Positions 49,701 to 59,222 are shown, numbered from the stretch's first letter. The stretch: 64,000 nt of DNA from Pseudomonas jessenii (GCF_002236115.1 NZ_NIWT01000008.1:1-64000); one strand, 5' to 3'. Numbers and translations: made by a program. The notes: generated from the sequence alone by a model not told the origin.

Positions 49701-50816
49701 GTGAACAACACCCCGCCAAGCGATATCGAATTCTGCAATGTGGTCAAACGCTATGGCGAGGTGCAGGCCGTCGGCGGTCTGAATTTCGCGGTGCGCCGTG
49801 GCTCGTTTCATTCCTTCCTCGGCGGCTCGGGCTGCGGCAAGACCACCACCCTGCGCATGATCGCCGGCTTCGAACAGCCCACCAGCGGCGAGGTCCGCTT
49901 GGCCGGCAAGAGCGTTGCCGGCGTGCCGGCCTTCGAGCGACCGGTGAACATGGTGTTCCAGCATTACGCGCTGTTCCCGCACCTGACCGTGGCGCAGAAC
50001 ATTGCCTACGGCCTGCGCTATCGCACCCCGCGCCCTGACAAAAAACAGCAACTGCGCATGGCCGATGAGGCGCTGGAGATGGTACGCCTGAGCGGCTTCG
50101 GTCAGCGCAAGCCGAGCGAGCTTTCAGGCGGCCAGCAACAGCGTGTCGCCCTCGCCCGCGCGCTGGTGAACAAGCCGACGGTGTTGCTGCTCGACGAACC
50201 ACTGGCTGCGCTGGACCGCAAGCTGCGCAAGGAGATGCAATCGGAACTGCTGCGTTTGCAGCGCGAGGTCGGCATCACCTTCGTGCTGGTCACCCACGAC
50301 CAGGAAGAAGCCCTGTCGATGAGCGACAGCATCAGCGTGATGCACAACGGTTCGATCATCCAGACCGCCACTCCGGAACAACTCTATGAAGCCCCGGCCA
50401 GCCGCTATGTGGCCGACTTTATCGGCGAGTCCAATCTGTTCGACGGCACCGTGCGCCAGCTCAATGGCAACTCCGTGGTGCTGCGCACCGAGCAAGGGCT
50501 GGAACTGACCAGCCCCCTCACCCCCACCGGCAAAGCCCTGAGCGCCAACGCCGCCGGTTGCATTGCGGTGCGGCCTGAGCTGATCAGCATCGCCGGGGCC
50601 AACGCCGAGATGACCCGGGAAGTGAAGCTGCCGGGCTGCGTTGAAGATCGCATTTATCTGGGCAATTCCACCGAGTACCGCGTGCGCACCCAGGCCTTTG
50701 GCGTGGTTTGCGTACGGGTTCCGCGCCAGCAGGATCACGGCGCCAATGCATTCGAACACGGCGCGGCAGTGCGCGTCGGCTGGGATCACGCCAATGGCCT
50801 GGCCATGGCGTTGTAA
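49701..50816 (+). CDS. ABC transporter ATP-binding protein, PotA-like (polyamine type)
   Basis: A 371-residue ATPase with Walker A GGSGCGKTTTL, Q-loop FQHYALFPHLT, signature LSGGQQQRVALARAL, Walker B VLLLDEP and H-loop VTHDQEEA. The C-terminal TOBE region (about 280-371) is that of PotA/PotG proteins. It starts at a GTG with AAGGGAG 8-9 nt upstream; no in-frame ATG fits better. First gene of a five-gene operon (ATPase, binding protein, two permeases, aldehyde dehydrogenase). Energises import of a polyamine or related cation. Confidence 0.92.
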   Translation: MNNTPPSDIEFCNVVKRYGEVQAVGGLNFAVRRGSFHSFLGGSGCGKTTTLRMIAGFEQPTSGEVRLAGKSVAGVPAFERPVNMVFQHYALFPHLTVAQNIAYGLRYRTPRPDKKQQLRMADEALEMVRLSGFGQRKPSELSGGQQQRVALARALVNKPTVLLLDEPLAALDRKLRKEMQSELLRLQREVGITFVLVTHDQEEALSMSDSISVMHNGSIIQTATPEQLYEAPASRYVADFIGESNLFDGTVRQLNGNSVVLRTEQGLELTSPLTPTGKALSANAAGCIAVRPELISIAGANAEMTREVKLPGCVEDRIYLGNSTEYRVRTQAFGVVCVRVPRQQDHGANAFEHGAAVRVGWDHANGLAMAL

Positions 50817-50855
50817 ATCATCGATTCGTTTCATCAACCGGATGTGGAGCGTGCT

Positions 50856-51998
50856 ATGGACCAGAAGACTTTTATAAAAACCCTGCGCAGCTGGCAGAAC
50901 GGCTCGATCAGCCGCCGTGAGTTCCTTGGCCGCACGGGCCTTGGGATCGCCGCCGCCGTGGTCGCGACCAACATGCCCGGCCTGCTGACCTCCACCGCAG
51001 AAGCCGCCGAGCAAACCAGGCTCGGTGATCGCCTGTCGCTGGCGACCTGGCCGAACTACCACAGCCAGGAAAACCTCGACGCCTTCGGCAAGACCACCGG
51101 CGCCCGGGTGTCGATGAGCGTGTTCGGTTCCAACGAGGAAATGCTCGCCAAATTACAGGCCGGCGGCAGTGGCTGGGACGTGCTGGTGCCGACCAACTAC
51201 ACCATCAGCACCTACGTCGGCCTGGGGCTGATCGAGCCGCTGGACCTGTCGCGCATCCCCAACTTCGACGCCTCGGCGTTCCAGCAAAAGTTCATGGCCC
51301 AGGGCACGGTGGACGGCAAGGTCTACGCGGTACCGAAAAACTGGGGCACCACCGGCATGCTCTACGACGCCGGCAAACTGAAAAACGGCCCAGCCAGCTG
51401 GAAGGAGTTCTGGGCCGCCGCCCAAGGCCCGGCCAGTGGCCGGACAATGGTCCACGACTACCAGTTGACCGCCATCGGCAACGCGCTGAAAAGCTTTGGC
51501 TACAGCTTCAACTCCCTGGACCCGAAAGAACTGGCCGATGCCGAAAAGCTGCTGATCGAGGTCAAGCCACACCTGTTCGCGATCAACTCCGACATCCAGC
51601 CGTCGATGCGCAGCGGCGATGCCTGGCTGGCGATGTCCTGGACCGGCGATGCTTCGCAACTGCACCGCGACAATGCGCAAATGCAGTTCGAACTGGGCAA
51701 GGAAGGTGGCGAGTTGTGGAGCGACTTCTTCGCGATTCCCAAAAGCTCGGAGCACAAGGATGCCGCCTACGCGTTCATCAACTACCTGCTCGATCCGCAG
51801 CACAACAAGCTGGAAGTACTGAGCCACGGCTACCCGAGCGGCGACAAGCGTGTCGACGCGCTGCTGCCTGTGGCGATGCTCGACGATCCGATCATGTACC
51901 CGGCCGCCGAGGCCCTGAGCCCGCTGGAGTTCGGTGCCGCCGCGACGCTGACCAGCCCGGCGCGCGCCGAACTGATGGCGCGATTCAAGTCCGCCTGA
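50856..51998 (+). CDS. Polyamine-type ABC substrate-binding protein (PotD/PotF-like), Tat signal
   Basis: A 380-residue periplasmic binding protein. The N-terminus has a twin-arginine signal: SRREFLGRTG followed by a hydrophobic stretch and a cut site near TAEA (about residue 50). The mature part has the PotD-like beginning LSLATWPNYHSQENLDAF and KLQAGGSGWDVLVPTNYT. Ligands of this family are putrescine, spermidine and similar amines. GGAG is 7 nt before the chosen ATG. Tat export of the binding protein is uncommon for PotD and suggests folding before export. Confidence 0.89.
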   Translation: MDQKTFIKTLRSWQNGSISRREFLGRTGLGIAAAVVATNMPGLLTSTAEAAEQTRLGDRLSLATWPNYHSQENLDAFGKTTGARVSMSVFGSNEEMLAKLQAGGSGWDVLVPTNYTISTYVGLGLIEPLDLSRIPNFDASAFQQKFMAQGTVDGKVYAVPKNWGTTGMLYDAGKLKNGPASWKEFWAAAQGPASGRTMVHDYQLTAIGNALKSFGYSFNSLDPKELADAEKLLIEVKPHLFAINSDIQPSMRSGDAWLAMSWTGDASQLHRDNAQMQFELGKEGGELWSDFFAIPKSSEHKDAAYAFINYLLDPQHNKLEVLSHGYPSGDKRVDALLPVAMLDDPIMYPAAEALSPLEFGAAATLTSPARAELMARFKSA

Positions 51999-52029
51999 TC
52001 GCTTGACCATGGCCAATGAGGAGTCACCC

Positions 52030-52947
52030 ATGAATGCCGCCGCCCACCCGCAAACGGTGCAGCCGGGCCATGCCCTGTCGGTCGAGGTTCGCCAACGGCG
52101 CACCCTCGGCCGGCGCATTACCCTGCTGATGCTCTTGCCTTCGACTCTGTGGTTCCTGCTGCTGTTGTTGATGCCGCTGGTGATCATCCTGGTCTTCAGT
52201 TTCGGCGAGCGCAGCGCCGTGGGCGGTTACGCCGGTGGCCTCACACTGGCCAACTACCTGAACCTCGGTTCTCGCGGCGCGGCGTTCAGCAACACGCTGA
52301 TGTTGGCGCCGCTGGGCACCCTGGCGTGCCTGGTGGCGGCTTATCCATTGGCGTACTTCCTTGCGGTCAAGGTCACAAGGAACCGCTCGCTGTTGCTGAC
52401 CCTGGTGATCGTGCCGTTCTGGACCAGTTTCCTGATCCGCACCTACGCGTGGATTTTCATCCTCAGCGGCAAGGGCATCCCGGCGCTGCTGGCCAGCCTG
52501 GGTCTTGAGGATGTACGGCTGATCAACACGCCGTGGGCGGTGCTGATCGGCATCGTCTACGGCTACCTGCCGCTGATGGTGTTCCCGATCTACGTCAGCC
52601 TTGAAAAACTCGACAAGCGCCTGCTCGAAGCCTCGGCGGACCTCGGTGCCAGCGCCTTCGAAAGTTTCCGCCGGATCACCCTGCCGCTGTCCGCGCCGGG
52701 GATCATCACTGGGGTGATGCTGGTGTTCATCCTGCTGATGGGCGAGTTCCTGATCCCGGCCATTCTCGGCGGCGGCAAGGTGTTCTTTGTCGGCAACGCG
52801 CTGGTCGACCTGTTCCTGCAATCGCGCAACTGGCCGTTCGGCAGTGCGCTGGCCATGACGTTGGTGGCGATGATGCTGCTGATCATCGGCGTGTATCTGA
52901 AACTGGTGGCGCGCTACGGCGGCCGCCCTGCCGACGGAGGCCTGTGA
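52030..52947 (+). CDS. ABC transporter permease, PotB-like
   Basis: A 305-residue inner-membrane protein with six predicted helices. The EAA loop that contacts the ATPase is seen as LEASADLGASAFESFRRITLPLSAPGI near residues 197-223. The first helix is preceded by a polar N-terminus of about 35 residues. GAGGAG lies 6-7 nt before the ATG. It lies 31 bp after the binding protein gene and directly before the second permease. Confidence 0.92.
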   Translation: MNAAAHPQTVQPGHALSVEVRQRRTLGRRITLLMLLPSTLWFLLLLLMPLVIILVFSFGERSAVGGYAGGLTLANYLNLGSRGAAFSNTLMLAPLGTLACLVAAYPLAYFLAVKVTRNRSLLLTLVIVPFWTSFLIRTYAWIFILSGKGIPALLASLGLEDVRLINTPWAVLIGIVYGYLPLMVFPIYVSLEKLDKRLLEASADLGASAFESFRRITLPLSAPGIITGVMLVFILLMGEFLIPAILGGGKVFFVGNALVDLFLQSRNWPFGSALAMTLVAMMLLIIGVYLKLVARYGGRPADGGL

Positions 52948-52948
52948 C

Positions 52949-53776
52949 ATGTGGCTGCGCAGCTATTCAACCTCGCTGTACCTGTTTCTCTACGCGCCGA
53001 TTGCCTTGATCGTGCTGTTCAGCTTCAACGCCGGGCGCAGTGGCCTGGCGTTCCAGTGCTGCTCGGTGCAATGGTTCGGCACCGCATTCGGCAACCCGTT
53101 CATCATGGAAGCCCTGGGCAACAGCGCGCTGATCGCCTTCAGTTCGGCGGTGATAGCCACGCTGTTCGGCACCCTGGCGGTGTTCGGCTTGCAGCGCTGC
53201 GGCGCCAAGGTGCGCCTGTTGTTCGACGCGCTGACCTACTGCGCGATCATCGTGCCGGGCATCGTCATCGGCATCTCGACGCTGATCGCCTTCATCAGCC
53301 TGTTCGACCTGATCAATCCGTTGCTGGCGAGCTGGTTGCCAACGGTACCGAAGTTGAACATGGGGTTCTTCACCGTGATCGCCGCGCATTCGTTGTTCAC
53401 CATGGCCCTAGTAATGGTGATCGTGCGCAGCCGCGTCGATTCCCTGGACAAGGCCTTGCTGGAAGCCTCGGCGGACCTGTACGCGCCACCGATGGACACC
53501 TTCTGGCGGGTGACCCTGCCGCAGATCAGTCCTGCGATCATGGCCGGGTTCCTGTTGGCGTTCACCTTCAGCTTTGACGATTTCATCATCGCGTTCTTCG
53601 TTGCCGGTTCCGAAACGACGTTGCCGATCTACATCTTTTCCTCCATCCGCCGTGGCGTGACGCCGGAGATCAACGCAATCTCCACGGTAATCATCTGCGT
53701 GTCGCTGGCCCTGCTGTTCACTTCCCGCCATCTGCAAAACCGCCGCACCGGCGTCCAGGAGTCGCACCATGCGTGA
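52949..53776 (+). CDS. ABC transporter permease, PotC-like
   Basis: A 275-residue inner-membrane protein, six helices. The EAA loop reads LLEASADLYAPPMDTFWRVTLPQISPAI near residues 170-195. It pairs with the PotB-like permease to form the channel. It begins one base after the previous stop and its end overlaps the aldehyde dehydrogenase start by 8 bp, so the genes are translationally coupled. Confidence 0.92.
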   Translation: MWLRSYSTSLYLFLYAPIALIVLFSFNAGRSGLAFQCCSVQWFGTAFGNPFIMEALGNSALIAFSSAVIATLFGTLAVFGLQRCGAKVRLLFDALTYCAIIVPGIVIGISTLIAFISLFDLINPLLASWLPTVPKLNMGFFTVIAAHSLFTMALVMVIVRSRVDSLDKALLEASADLYAPPMDTFWRVTLPQISPAIMAGFLLAFTFSFDDFIIAFFVAGSETTLPIYIFSSIRRGVTPEINAISTVIICVSLALLFTSRHLQNRRTGVQESHHA

Positions 53777-55241
53777 TCAGCTCTATATCAACGGCGAATG
53801 GGTCAGCCCGGACCTGGGCGGCTATCTGGACGTGATTGATCCGGCTACCGAACAGGCCTTCCACCGCGTGGCGGCAGGCACCGAAGAAGACGTCGATCAT
53901 GCCGTGCGTGCGGCCCGGCGTGCCTTCGACAATGGCTGGGGCCAGACCAGCGGCGCCGAGCGCGGGCAATGGCTGGAGGCGCTGGCCGATGAACTGGAAA
54001 GTGGCCAGCAGGCGCTGGCGGAACTGGAAGTGCGCGACAACGGCAAACCCTTGCCCGAAGCGCAGTGGGACATTGGCGATGCTATTGGTTGCTTTCGTTA
54101 CTATGCCGGGTTGGCCCGCGAACTGGATAAGCAACAAGATCAGCCGCTGGACTTGCCGGACGCGCGTTTCCGCTGCCGCATCCGCCACGAACCGATTGGC
54201 GTGGCCGGGCAGATCATTCCCTGGAACTACCCGCTGCTGATGGCCGCGTGGAAGGTTGCGCCGGCTTTGGCTGCCGGGGCCACTGTGGTGTTGAAGCCGT
54301 CGGAACTGACGCCGCTGACCGCCCTGGAACTGGCTGCCGCCGCCGATCGTATCGGCTTGCCCGCCGGGGTGTTGAACCTGGTCACCGGCCTCGGCGCCGA
54401 TGCCGGCAGCCCGCTCACCGAGCATCCGGGGGTGGACAAACTGGCCTTCACCGGCAGCGTGCCCACCGGCGCGAAAATCATGTCGGCGGCGGCCCGCGAC
54501 ATCAAGAACATCAGCCTGGAACTGGGGGGCAAGTCTGCGTTCATCGTGTTCGACGACGCCGATGTCGAAGCCGCCGTGGAGTGGATTTTGTTCGGGATTT
54601 TCTGGAACCAGGGCCAGGTGTGCAGCGCCACGTCTCGTCTGCTGGTGCAGGAAACCATCGCTGCGCGCCTGATCGAACGGCTGGTGGAGGAAACCCGCAA
54701 GATCAGCATTGGCCCAGGCATGCAGCCCGGCGTGCTGCTCGGTCCGCTGGTCAGCCAGGGCCAGTACGACAAGGTGCTCGGCTTCATCGACCAGGGCCTG
54801 GCCAGTGGCGCCCGTTTGCTCACGGGCGGACGGCGACCGGCGCACTTGCGCGAAGGTTACTTCGTCGAGCCAGCGATTTTCGACGAGCCTGGCCACAGCA
54901 GCATTTTGTGGTGCGAAGAAGTGTTCGGCCCGGTGCTGTGCATCAAGCGCTTCAAGACCGAAGAGCAAGCGCTGCAAATGGCCAACGCCAGTCGCTTCGG
55001 CCTGGCCGCCGCCGTGATGAGCACGGACTTGCAGCGCACCGCCCGGGTCGCCAACCAGTTGCGTGCAGGGATCGTCTGGGTCAACTGCTCGCAACCGACC
55101 TTCGTCGAAGCCCCCTGGGGCGGCATAAAACACAGCGGCATCGGCCGCGAACTGGGCCAATGGGGGTTACACAATTACCTGGAGGTCAAACAGGTGACCG
55201 AGTACGTCAGCGACCAGCCTTGGGGGTGGTACTTGAAGTAA
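53769..55241 (+). CDS. NAD(P)-dependent aldehyde dehydrogenase
   Basis: A 490-residue ALDH. The cofactor site is IIPWNYPLLMAAWKVAPALAAG, the general base Glu is in SLELGGKSAFIVF and the catalytic Cys in NQGQVCSATSRLLV. The sequence resembles betaine-aldehyde and gamma-aminobutyraldehyde dehydrogenases. Its overlap with the permease gene places it in the ABC operon, so the imported amine is probably converted to an aminoaldehyde that this enzyme oxidises. The matching oxidase or aminotransferase is not in the window. Confidence 0.93.
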   Translation: MRDQLYINGEWVSPDLGGYLDVIDPATEQAFHRVAAGTEEDVDHAVRAARRAFDNGWGQTSGAERGQWLEALADELESGQQALAELEVRDNGKPLPEAQWDIGDAIGCFRYYAGLARELDKQQDQPLDLPDARFRCRIRHEPIGVAGQIIPWNYPLLMAAWKVAPALAAGATVVLKPSELTPLTALELAAAADRIGLPAGVLNLVTGLGADAGSPLTEHPGVDKLAFTGSVPTGAKIMSAAARDIKNISLELGGKSAFIVFDDADVEAAVEWILFGIFWNQGQVCSATSRLLVQETIAARLIERLVEETRKISIGPGMQPGVLLGPLVSQGQYDKVLGFIDQGLASGARLLTGGRRPAHLREGYFVEPAIFDEPGHSSILWCEEVFGPVLCIKRFKTEEQALQMANASRFGLAAAVMSTDLQRTARVANQLRAGIVWVNCSQPTFVEAPWGGIKHSGIGRELGQWGLHNYLEVKQVTEYVSDQPWGWYLK

Positions 55242-55952
55242 ACAGGTCACACGGTGGGAGCGAGCTTGCTCGCGATAGCGGTGGGTCAGCCAACATCTCT
55301 GTTGAATGTGCCGGCCTCTTCGCGGGCAAGCCCGCTCCCACAGGGATGGTGGCCGGTCGTTGGATTAGCGTTCACTGAAGATCAAAACTGTGGGAGCGAG
55401 CTTGCTCGCGATAGCGGTGGGTCAGCCAGTATCTCTGTTGGATGTGCCGGCCTCTTCGCGGGCAAGCCCGCTCCCACAGGGATGGTGGCCAACCGCAGGA
55501 TTGGCATTCACTGAAGATCAAAACTGTGGGAGCGAGCTTGCTCGCGATAGCGGTGGGTCAGCCAGTATCTCTGTTGGATGTGCCGGCCTCTTCGCGGGCA
55601 AGCCCGCTCCCACAGGGATTGTGACCAACCGCAAGATTAGCGTTCACTGAAGATCAAAACTGTGGGAGCGAGCTTGCTCGCGATAGCGGTGGGTCAGCCA
55701 GTATCTCTGTTGAATGTGCCGGCCTCTTCGCGAGCAAGCTCGCTCCCACAGGGATGGTGGCCAACCGCAGGATTAGCATTCACTGAAGATCAAAACTGTG
55801 GGAGCGAGCTTGCTCGCGATAGCGGTGGGTCAGCCAGTATCTCTGTTGAATGTGCCGGCCTCTTCGCGAGCAAGCTCGCTCCCACAGTGTCCCGGGCTTA
55901 ACTGACCGGCATTAGCCTCTGGAGAGCCGCTTTTTTTCAGGACTGTCGCGCC
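55242..55952. other. 711-bp gap occupied almost wholly by a REP tandem array
   Basis: Between the convergent aldehyde dehydrogenase and monooxygenase genes. The array fills 55254-55889; the remaining 60 bp hold no clear signal. Confidence 0.9.
55254..55889. repeat. Five-copy tandem array of a 136-bp paired-REP unit
   Basis: Units begin at 55254, 55390, 55526, 55662 and 55798, an exact period of 136 bp. Each has REP, a spacer with GATAGCGGTGGGTCAGCC, an inverted REP and a tail ending TTCACTGAAGATCAAAACT (the last unit is cut after the second REP). Copies 1-3 have the GGGCAAGCCC inner variant and copies 4-5 GAGCAAGCTC in the second REP. This is a BIME-like expansion. Confidence 0.96.
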
Positions 55953-57335
55953 CTAAAAACCTTTATCAAAGCGGAATGAGGCGCCGTAGGCAGAGTCCGG
56001 TAAATGGCTGGCGCCATCGTCCCGTAACCGCGAACGGAAAGTACCGCTCTGTGGCTGGGTACGATACAAGCCGCGTTTTTGCAGTTCAGGAATGATCAGT
56101 TCAACGAAGTCCTCAAGGCTGCCCGGGCTGATCAGCGGGTTGAGCATGTAGCCGCTGGTGCCGGAAATACGGGCGTGCTCTTCGATCCGATCGGCCACTT
56201 GTTGCGGCGTTCCCACCAGAATCAGATCACTGCCCCGGGTGACATTGGCAAAGCGCTGTTTGACATCGCCAGCGGTCAAGGGCTTGCCACTGCCATCAGG
56301 ACGCATCACGTAGGAAGTCATGCCTTCGGTGTGAGTGGACAACGCGTCGCTGTCCGCGTAGCGGCTGATGTCGATACCGGTATCACCGGCATAACTCACC
56401 AGTTGCGCCTGCAAGTGATAGTTGCTTTGCAGTTCGTCATATTTGCGTTGGGCTTCGATCTCGGTCCTGGCCGTGACGATGCGAAGTACCGTCAGTGATT
56501 TGACATCCCCGGCATGACGCCCCCGTGCCCTGGCCTGCGTCCATATATCTTCCAATCCCTGGCGAATCTCCAGCGGGTTGGACTTGGCGATGAAAATCAG
56601 TTCGGCGTGCTTGGCCGCAAACTCGCGGCCGCGGCCTGACCAACCGGCCTGGATCAGCAAGGGTGTGCGTTGCGGTGACGGGGACGTCAAATGCGGCCCG
56701 GCCACCCGATAATGCTCGCCAACATGATTGATCGGTCGCACGCGATCGCCCTTGGCATAGACCTGGCGAGACTTGTCGGCAACCACGGCATCGTTTGCCC
56801 AGCTGCCTTCCCAGAGTTTGTAGACCACATCGAGAAATTCGTCTGCGCGTTCATAGCGATCATCGTGCTTGATCATCTGCTCCAGGCCGAAGTTGCGAGC
56901 GGCGCTGGTCAGGTAGGAGGTGACGATGTTCCAGCCGACCCGGCCATTGGTCAGGTGGTCCAGCGTGCTGAAGCGCCGGGCGTGGGTGAAAGGATGCTCG
57001 TAACTGGTGGTGACAGTGACGCCGAAGGCGAGGTTTTCCGTCACGGCGGCCAATGCCGGGATGATCATCAACGGGTCGTTGGCCGGTGCTTCCACCGCCC
57101 ACTTCATGGCCGCGTCGGCATTACCGCCAAACACATCGTAGAAACCCAGCACATCACCAAAAAACAGCATGTCGAGATGAGCCTGGTCGGCGATGCGTGC
57201 CAGGTTCGACCAGTAGCCCAGCGAGTTGATGGTCAGTCGCTCGTCAGCCGGGTGCGTCCAGAGGCTCGGCGCGCCGCCACAGCCAACGCTGGCTTGCTCG
57301 TATAACGCAAACAACAGAGGTTTTGGATCGGACAT
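55953..57335 (-). CDS. FMN-dependent monooxygenase (NtaA/SnaA/DszA, LLM class)
   Basis: A 460-residue flavin monooxygenase. The family pattern is clear: RIADQAHLDMLFFGDV near residues 47-62, then LAAVTENLAFGVTVTTSYEHPFTHARRFSTLD and SGRVGWNIVTS-like NGRVGWNIVTSYLTSAARNFG. PLLIQAGWSGRGREFAAKHAELIF is the second FMN-site region. Such enzymes open C-S or C-N bonds in compounds such as nitrilotriacetate and organosulfur molecules, using FMNH2 from a separate reductase. No reductase gene is nearby. It is third in an operon with an ABC binding protein and permease. Confidence 0.9.
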   Translation of the reverse strand: MSDPKPLLFALYEQASVGCGGAPSLWTHPADERLTINSLGYWSNLARIADQAHLDMLFFGDVLGFYDVFGGNADAAMKWAVEAPANDPLMIIPALAAVTENLAFGVTVTTSYEHPFTHARRFSTLDHLTNGRVGWNIVTSYLTSAARNFGLEQMIKHDDRYERADEFLDVVYKLWEGSWANDAVVADKSRQVYAKGDRVRPINHVGEHYRVAGPHLTSPSPQRTPLLIQAGWSGRGREFAAKHAELIFIAKSNPLEIRQGLEDIWTQARARGRHAGDVKSLTVLRIVTARTEIEAQRKYDELQSNYHLQAQLVSYAGDTGIDISRYADSDALSTHTEGMTSYVMRPDGSGKPLTAGDVKQRFANVTRGSDLILVGTPQQVADRIEEHARISGTSGYMLNPLISPGSLEDFVELIIPELQKRGLYRTQPQSGTFRSRLRDDGASHLPDSAYGASFRFDKGF

Positions 57336-57369
57336 CGTAGTACCTGTAAAAAGTCATTAAACGGACGGG

Positions 57370-58215
57370 TCAGCGCTGATGCTTGAAACCTTTGCCGTAG
57401 TGGCGTTCAAGACGGTGCTGTATCAACTCCAGTCCAATGGACAGCAGCCAATAGATAACGGCTGCGGTGGTGAGCATTTCGATGTAGCGATAAGACGAGC
57501 GACCGTACGACTGCGCCAGGAACATCACTTCCCAGACCCCCATCACCGATATCAACGATGAGTCCTTGAGCATTGAAATGAACTGACTGGTTGTCGGGGG
57601 AATGATCGTGCGCATGGCTTGCGGCAGGACGATGTGCAGGAACGTTGCCGCCGGCCCCAGCCCCAGAGCCATCGCCGCTTCGCGCTGTCCGGGTGCTACA
57701 GCCATGATGCCGGCACGAAAAATCTCGCTGAGGTAGGCACCGTAATTGAGCGACAGCGCAATGATTCCCGCGCTGATGGCGCCCGGCACGACACCCAACT
57801 GCGGCAGCCCCAGGTAGATCAGCAGGATCTGGATCAACAGTGGAGTACCGCGAAAGAAAGACGCATAGAAACTGGCAACGCCGAAAGCCACTGCACTGCG
57901 AGACAGGCGCGCCAGTGCCGTCACGAAGCCAAGGAGCAACGAAAGCCAGATCGAACAGAAGCACAGGAACAGTGTCAGCGCGGCGCCTTGCAAGAAACCG
58001 TCAGGCCCCAAATACAAGCCGACCAGGTTGGGCAGTTTCTGCACAATGATCGAGAACTTCAGATCGAAGCTCATGAAAAACATGACGCACAGGCCAAACA
58101 GCACTGCCCAGGTCAAATACAGGCGAGTGCGAAAACCAGGTAACGGGCTGAAACGACGCGTCTCGGTTTCGGGGGCGACAGCCGTCTTGGCCGGGTGTGG
58201 ATTGAGGGCTGTCAT
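57370..58215 (-). CDS. Amino-acid-type ABC transporter permease (HisM/ArtM type)
   Basis: A 281-residue inner-membrane protein with a polar N-terminal tail and about five helices. The polar-amino-acid permease signature is seen: SFFRGTPLLIQILLIYLGLP and LNYGAYLSEIFRAGIMAVAPGQREAAMALGLG, the latter including the EAA loop. The start overlaps the binding protein stop (ATGA). One permease gene probably acts as a homodimer. No ATPase gene is adjacent. Confidence 0.92.
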   Translation of the reverse strand: MTALNPHPAKTAVAPETETRRFSPLPGFRTRLYLTWAVLFGLCVMFFMSFDLKFSIIVQKLPNLVGLYLGPDGFLQGAALTLFLCFCSIWLSLLLGFVTALARLSRSAVAFGVASFYASFFRGTPLLIQILLIYLGLPQLGVVPGAISAGIIALSLNYGAYLSEIFRAGIMAVAPGQREAAMALGLGPAATFLHIVLPQAMRTIIPPTTSQFISMLKDSSLISVMGVWEVMFLAQSYGRSSYRYIEMLTTAAVIYWLLSIGLELIQHRLERHYGKGFKHQR

Positions 58216-59033
58216 TGGCTGATATCGGCACCGATCCACTTCTGTGAAATCTTGCTTAATGTGCCGTCGGCCTTGAGCTGGGTGACAACCTCAGTGACTT
58301 TGGCATTCCATTGCGGATCACCCTTTTCGATCGCTACCACATTGGGCTCTGCATACAGCGTGTCGCCGGCAATTTTAAAGCGAGGATCCTGGGCGATGCG
58401 TTCGCGAGCAGTGATGAGGTTGGTGACCATGGCATCCAGGCGCACGCCCGTGCCCAAGGCCAGATCCTGGAAAGCTACCGTTTCGTTGTCGTATGGCGCG
58501 ATCTGGACGCTTTCGAATGGATAGCTCAACGGCTTGTCCTCGGCGCCCTCAATCACCAGATCCTTGTTCAAATAGGCTTCATAGGTCGACGCACTGATCA
58601 CGCCGACTTTTTTACCTGACAGATCCTTGCCCGTGACGATGTTCTTGTCTTTGGCATTGACCACGATCACGGCCGGTGACTGGTAATACTCCACCGGAAA
58701 GTCGAACACTTCGGCCCGTGCCTTGCTCGGGGTCATCGAGCAGACGCAGATGTCATATCGTCCGTTCCAGCGGCCGGCAGCTATGACATCCCAAGACGGT
58801 GTCTGCAACTTCAGCTTCACCCCTAGCCGTTGCGCAACGGCCTTGGCGACATCGACGTCAAACCCGTCCAGTTGGTTCTGTTCATTGAGAAAGGAGAATG
58901 GCGGATAGCTTTCCATCAGAACGCCGGTCAGCTCCCCGCTCCTGGTTACGCGATCCAGAGTTGCGCCCGCCAAAGCCGTCGAGCAGGTAGCCAGTAATGC
59001 CAAGCCAAAAGGTAAAAGCGCCTTAGTTTTCAC
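58212..59033 (-). CDS. Amino-acid-type ABC substrate-binding protein (family 3)
   Basis: About 273 residues with a signal peptide (KTKALLPFGLALLATCSTALAG in parts) and the family-3 fold: GVLMESYPPFSFLNEQNQLDGFDVDVAKAVAQRLG and DICVCSMTPSKARAEVFDFP. A GTG start with GGAG 9 nt upstream is preferred; a TTG two codons earlier is possible. The ligand may be an amino acid derivative or a sulfur or amine compound that the co-encoded monooxygenase attacks. The 189-bp gap upstream is AT-rich and holds the promoter. Confidence 0.88.
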   Translation of the reverse strand: MKTKALLPFGLALLATCSTALAGATLDRVTRSGELTGVLMESYPPFSFLNEQNQLDGFDVDVAKAVAQRLGVKLKLQTPSWDVIAAGRWNGRYDICVCSMTPSKARAEVFDFPVEYYQSPAVIVVNAKDKNIVTGKDLSGKKVGVISASTYEAYLNKDLVIEGAEDKPLSYPFESVQIAPYDNETVAFQDLALGTGVRLDAMVTNLITARERIAQDPRFKIAGDTLYAEPNVVAIEKGDPQWNAKVTEVVTQLKADGTLSKISQKWIGADISQ

Positions 59034-59143
59034 AGACAAGTGCTCCAATCGATTCAAAATACTGAATAGATTAAAACGCACTATAAAAATAGTTTGTACT
59101 AGCTTTATGGAATATAAGACTGCGTTCAAGCTATATTGGATCA

Positions 59144-59167
59144 AGCGGTTCAGGTGCTTGAACCGCT
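59144..59167 (-). terminator. Hairpin after the DHH gene
   Basis: AGCGGTTCA and TGAACCGCT form a 9-bp stem with a 6-nt loop, 56 bp past the DHH gene stop. No real T tract follows on the minus strand, so termination is uncertain. Confidence 0.4.
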
Positions 59168-59222
59168 GACTCTTGGTGGCAAGCAACACCCCGACAGATC
59201 CGGTCCGGGCGTTGCCCTTTGC

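Noticed and set aside
55254..55889. CRISPR array
   Set aside because: The period is exact but the 136-bp unit is a palindromic REP pair and the 'spacers' are themselves conserved; no cas genes are present.
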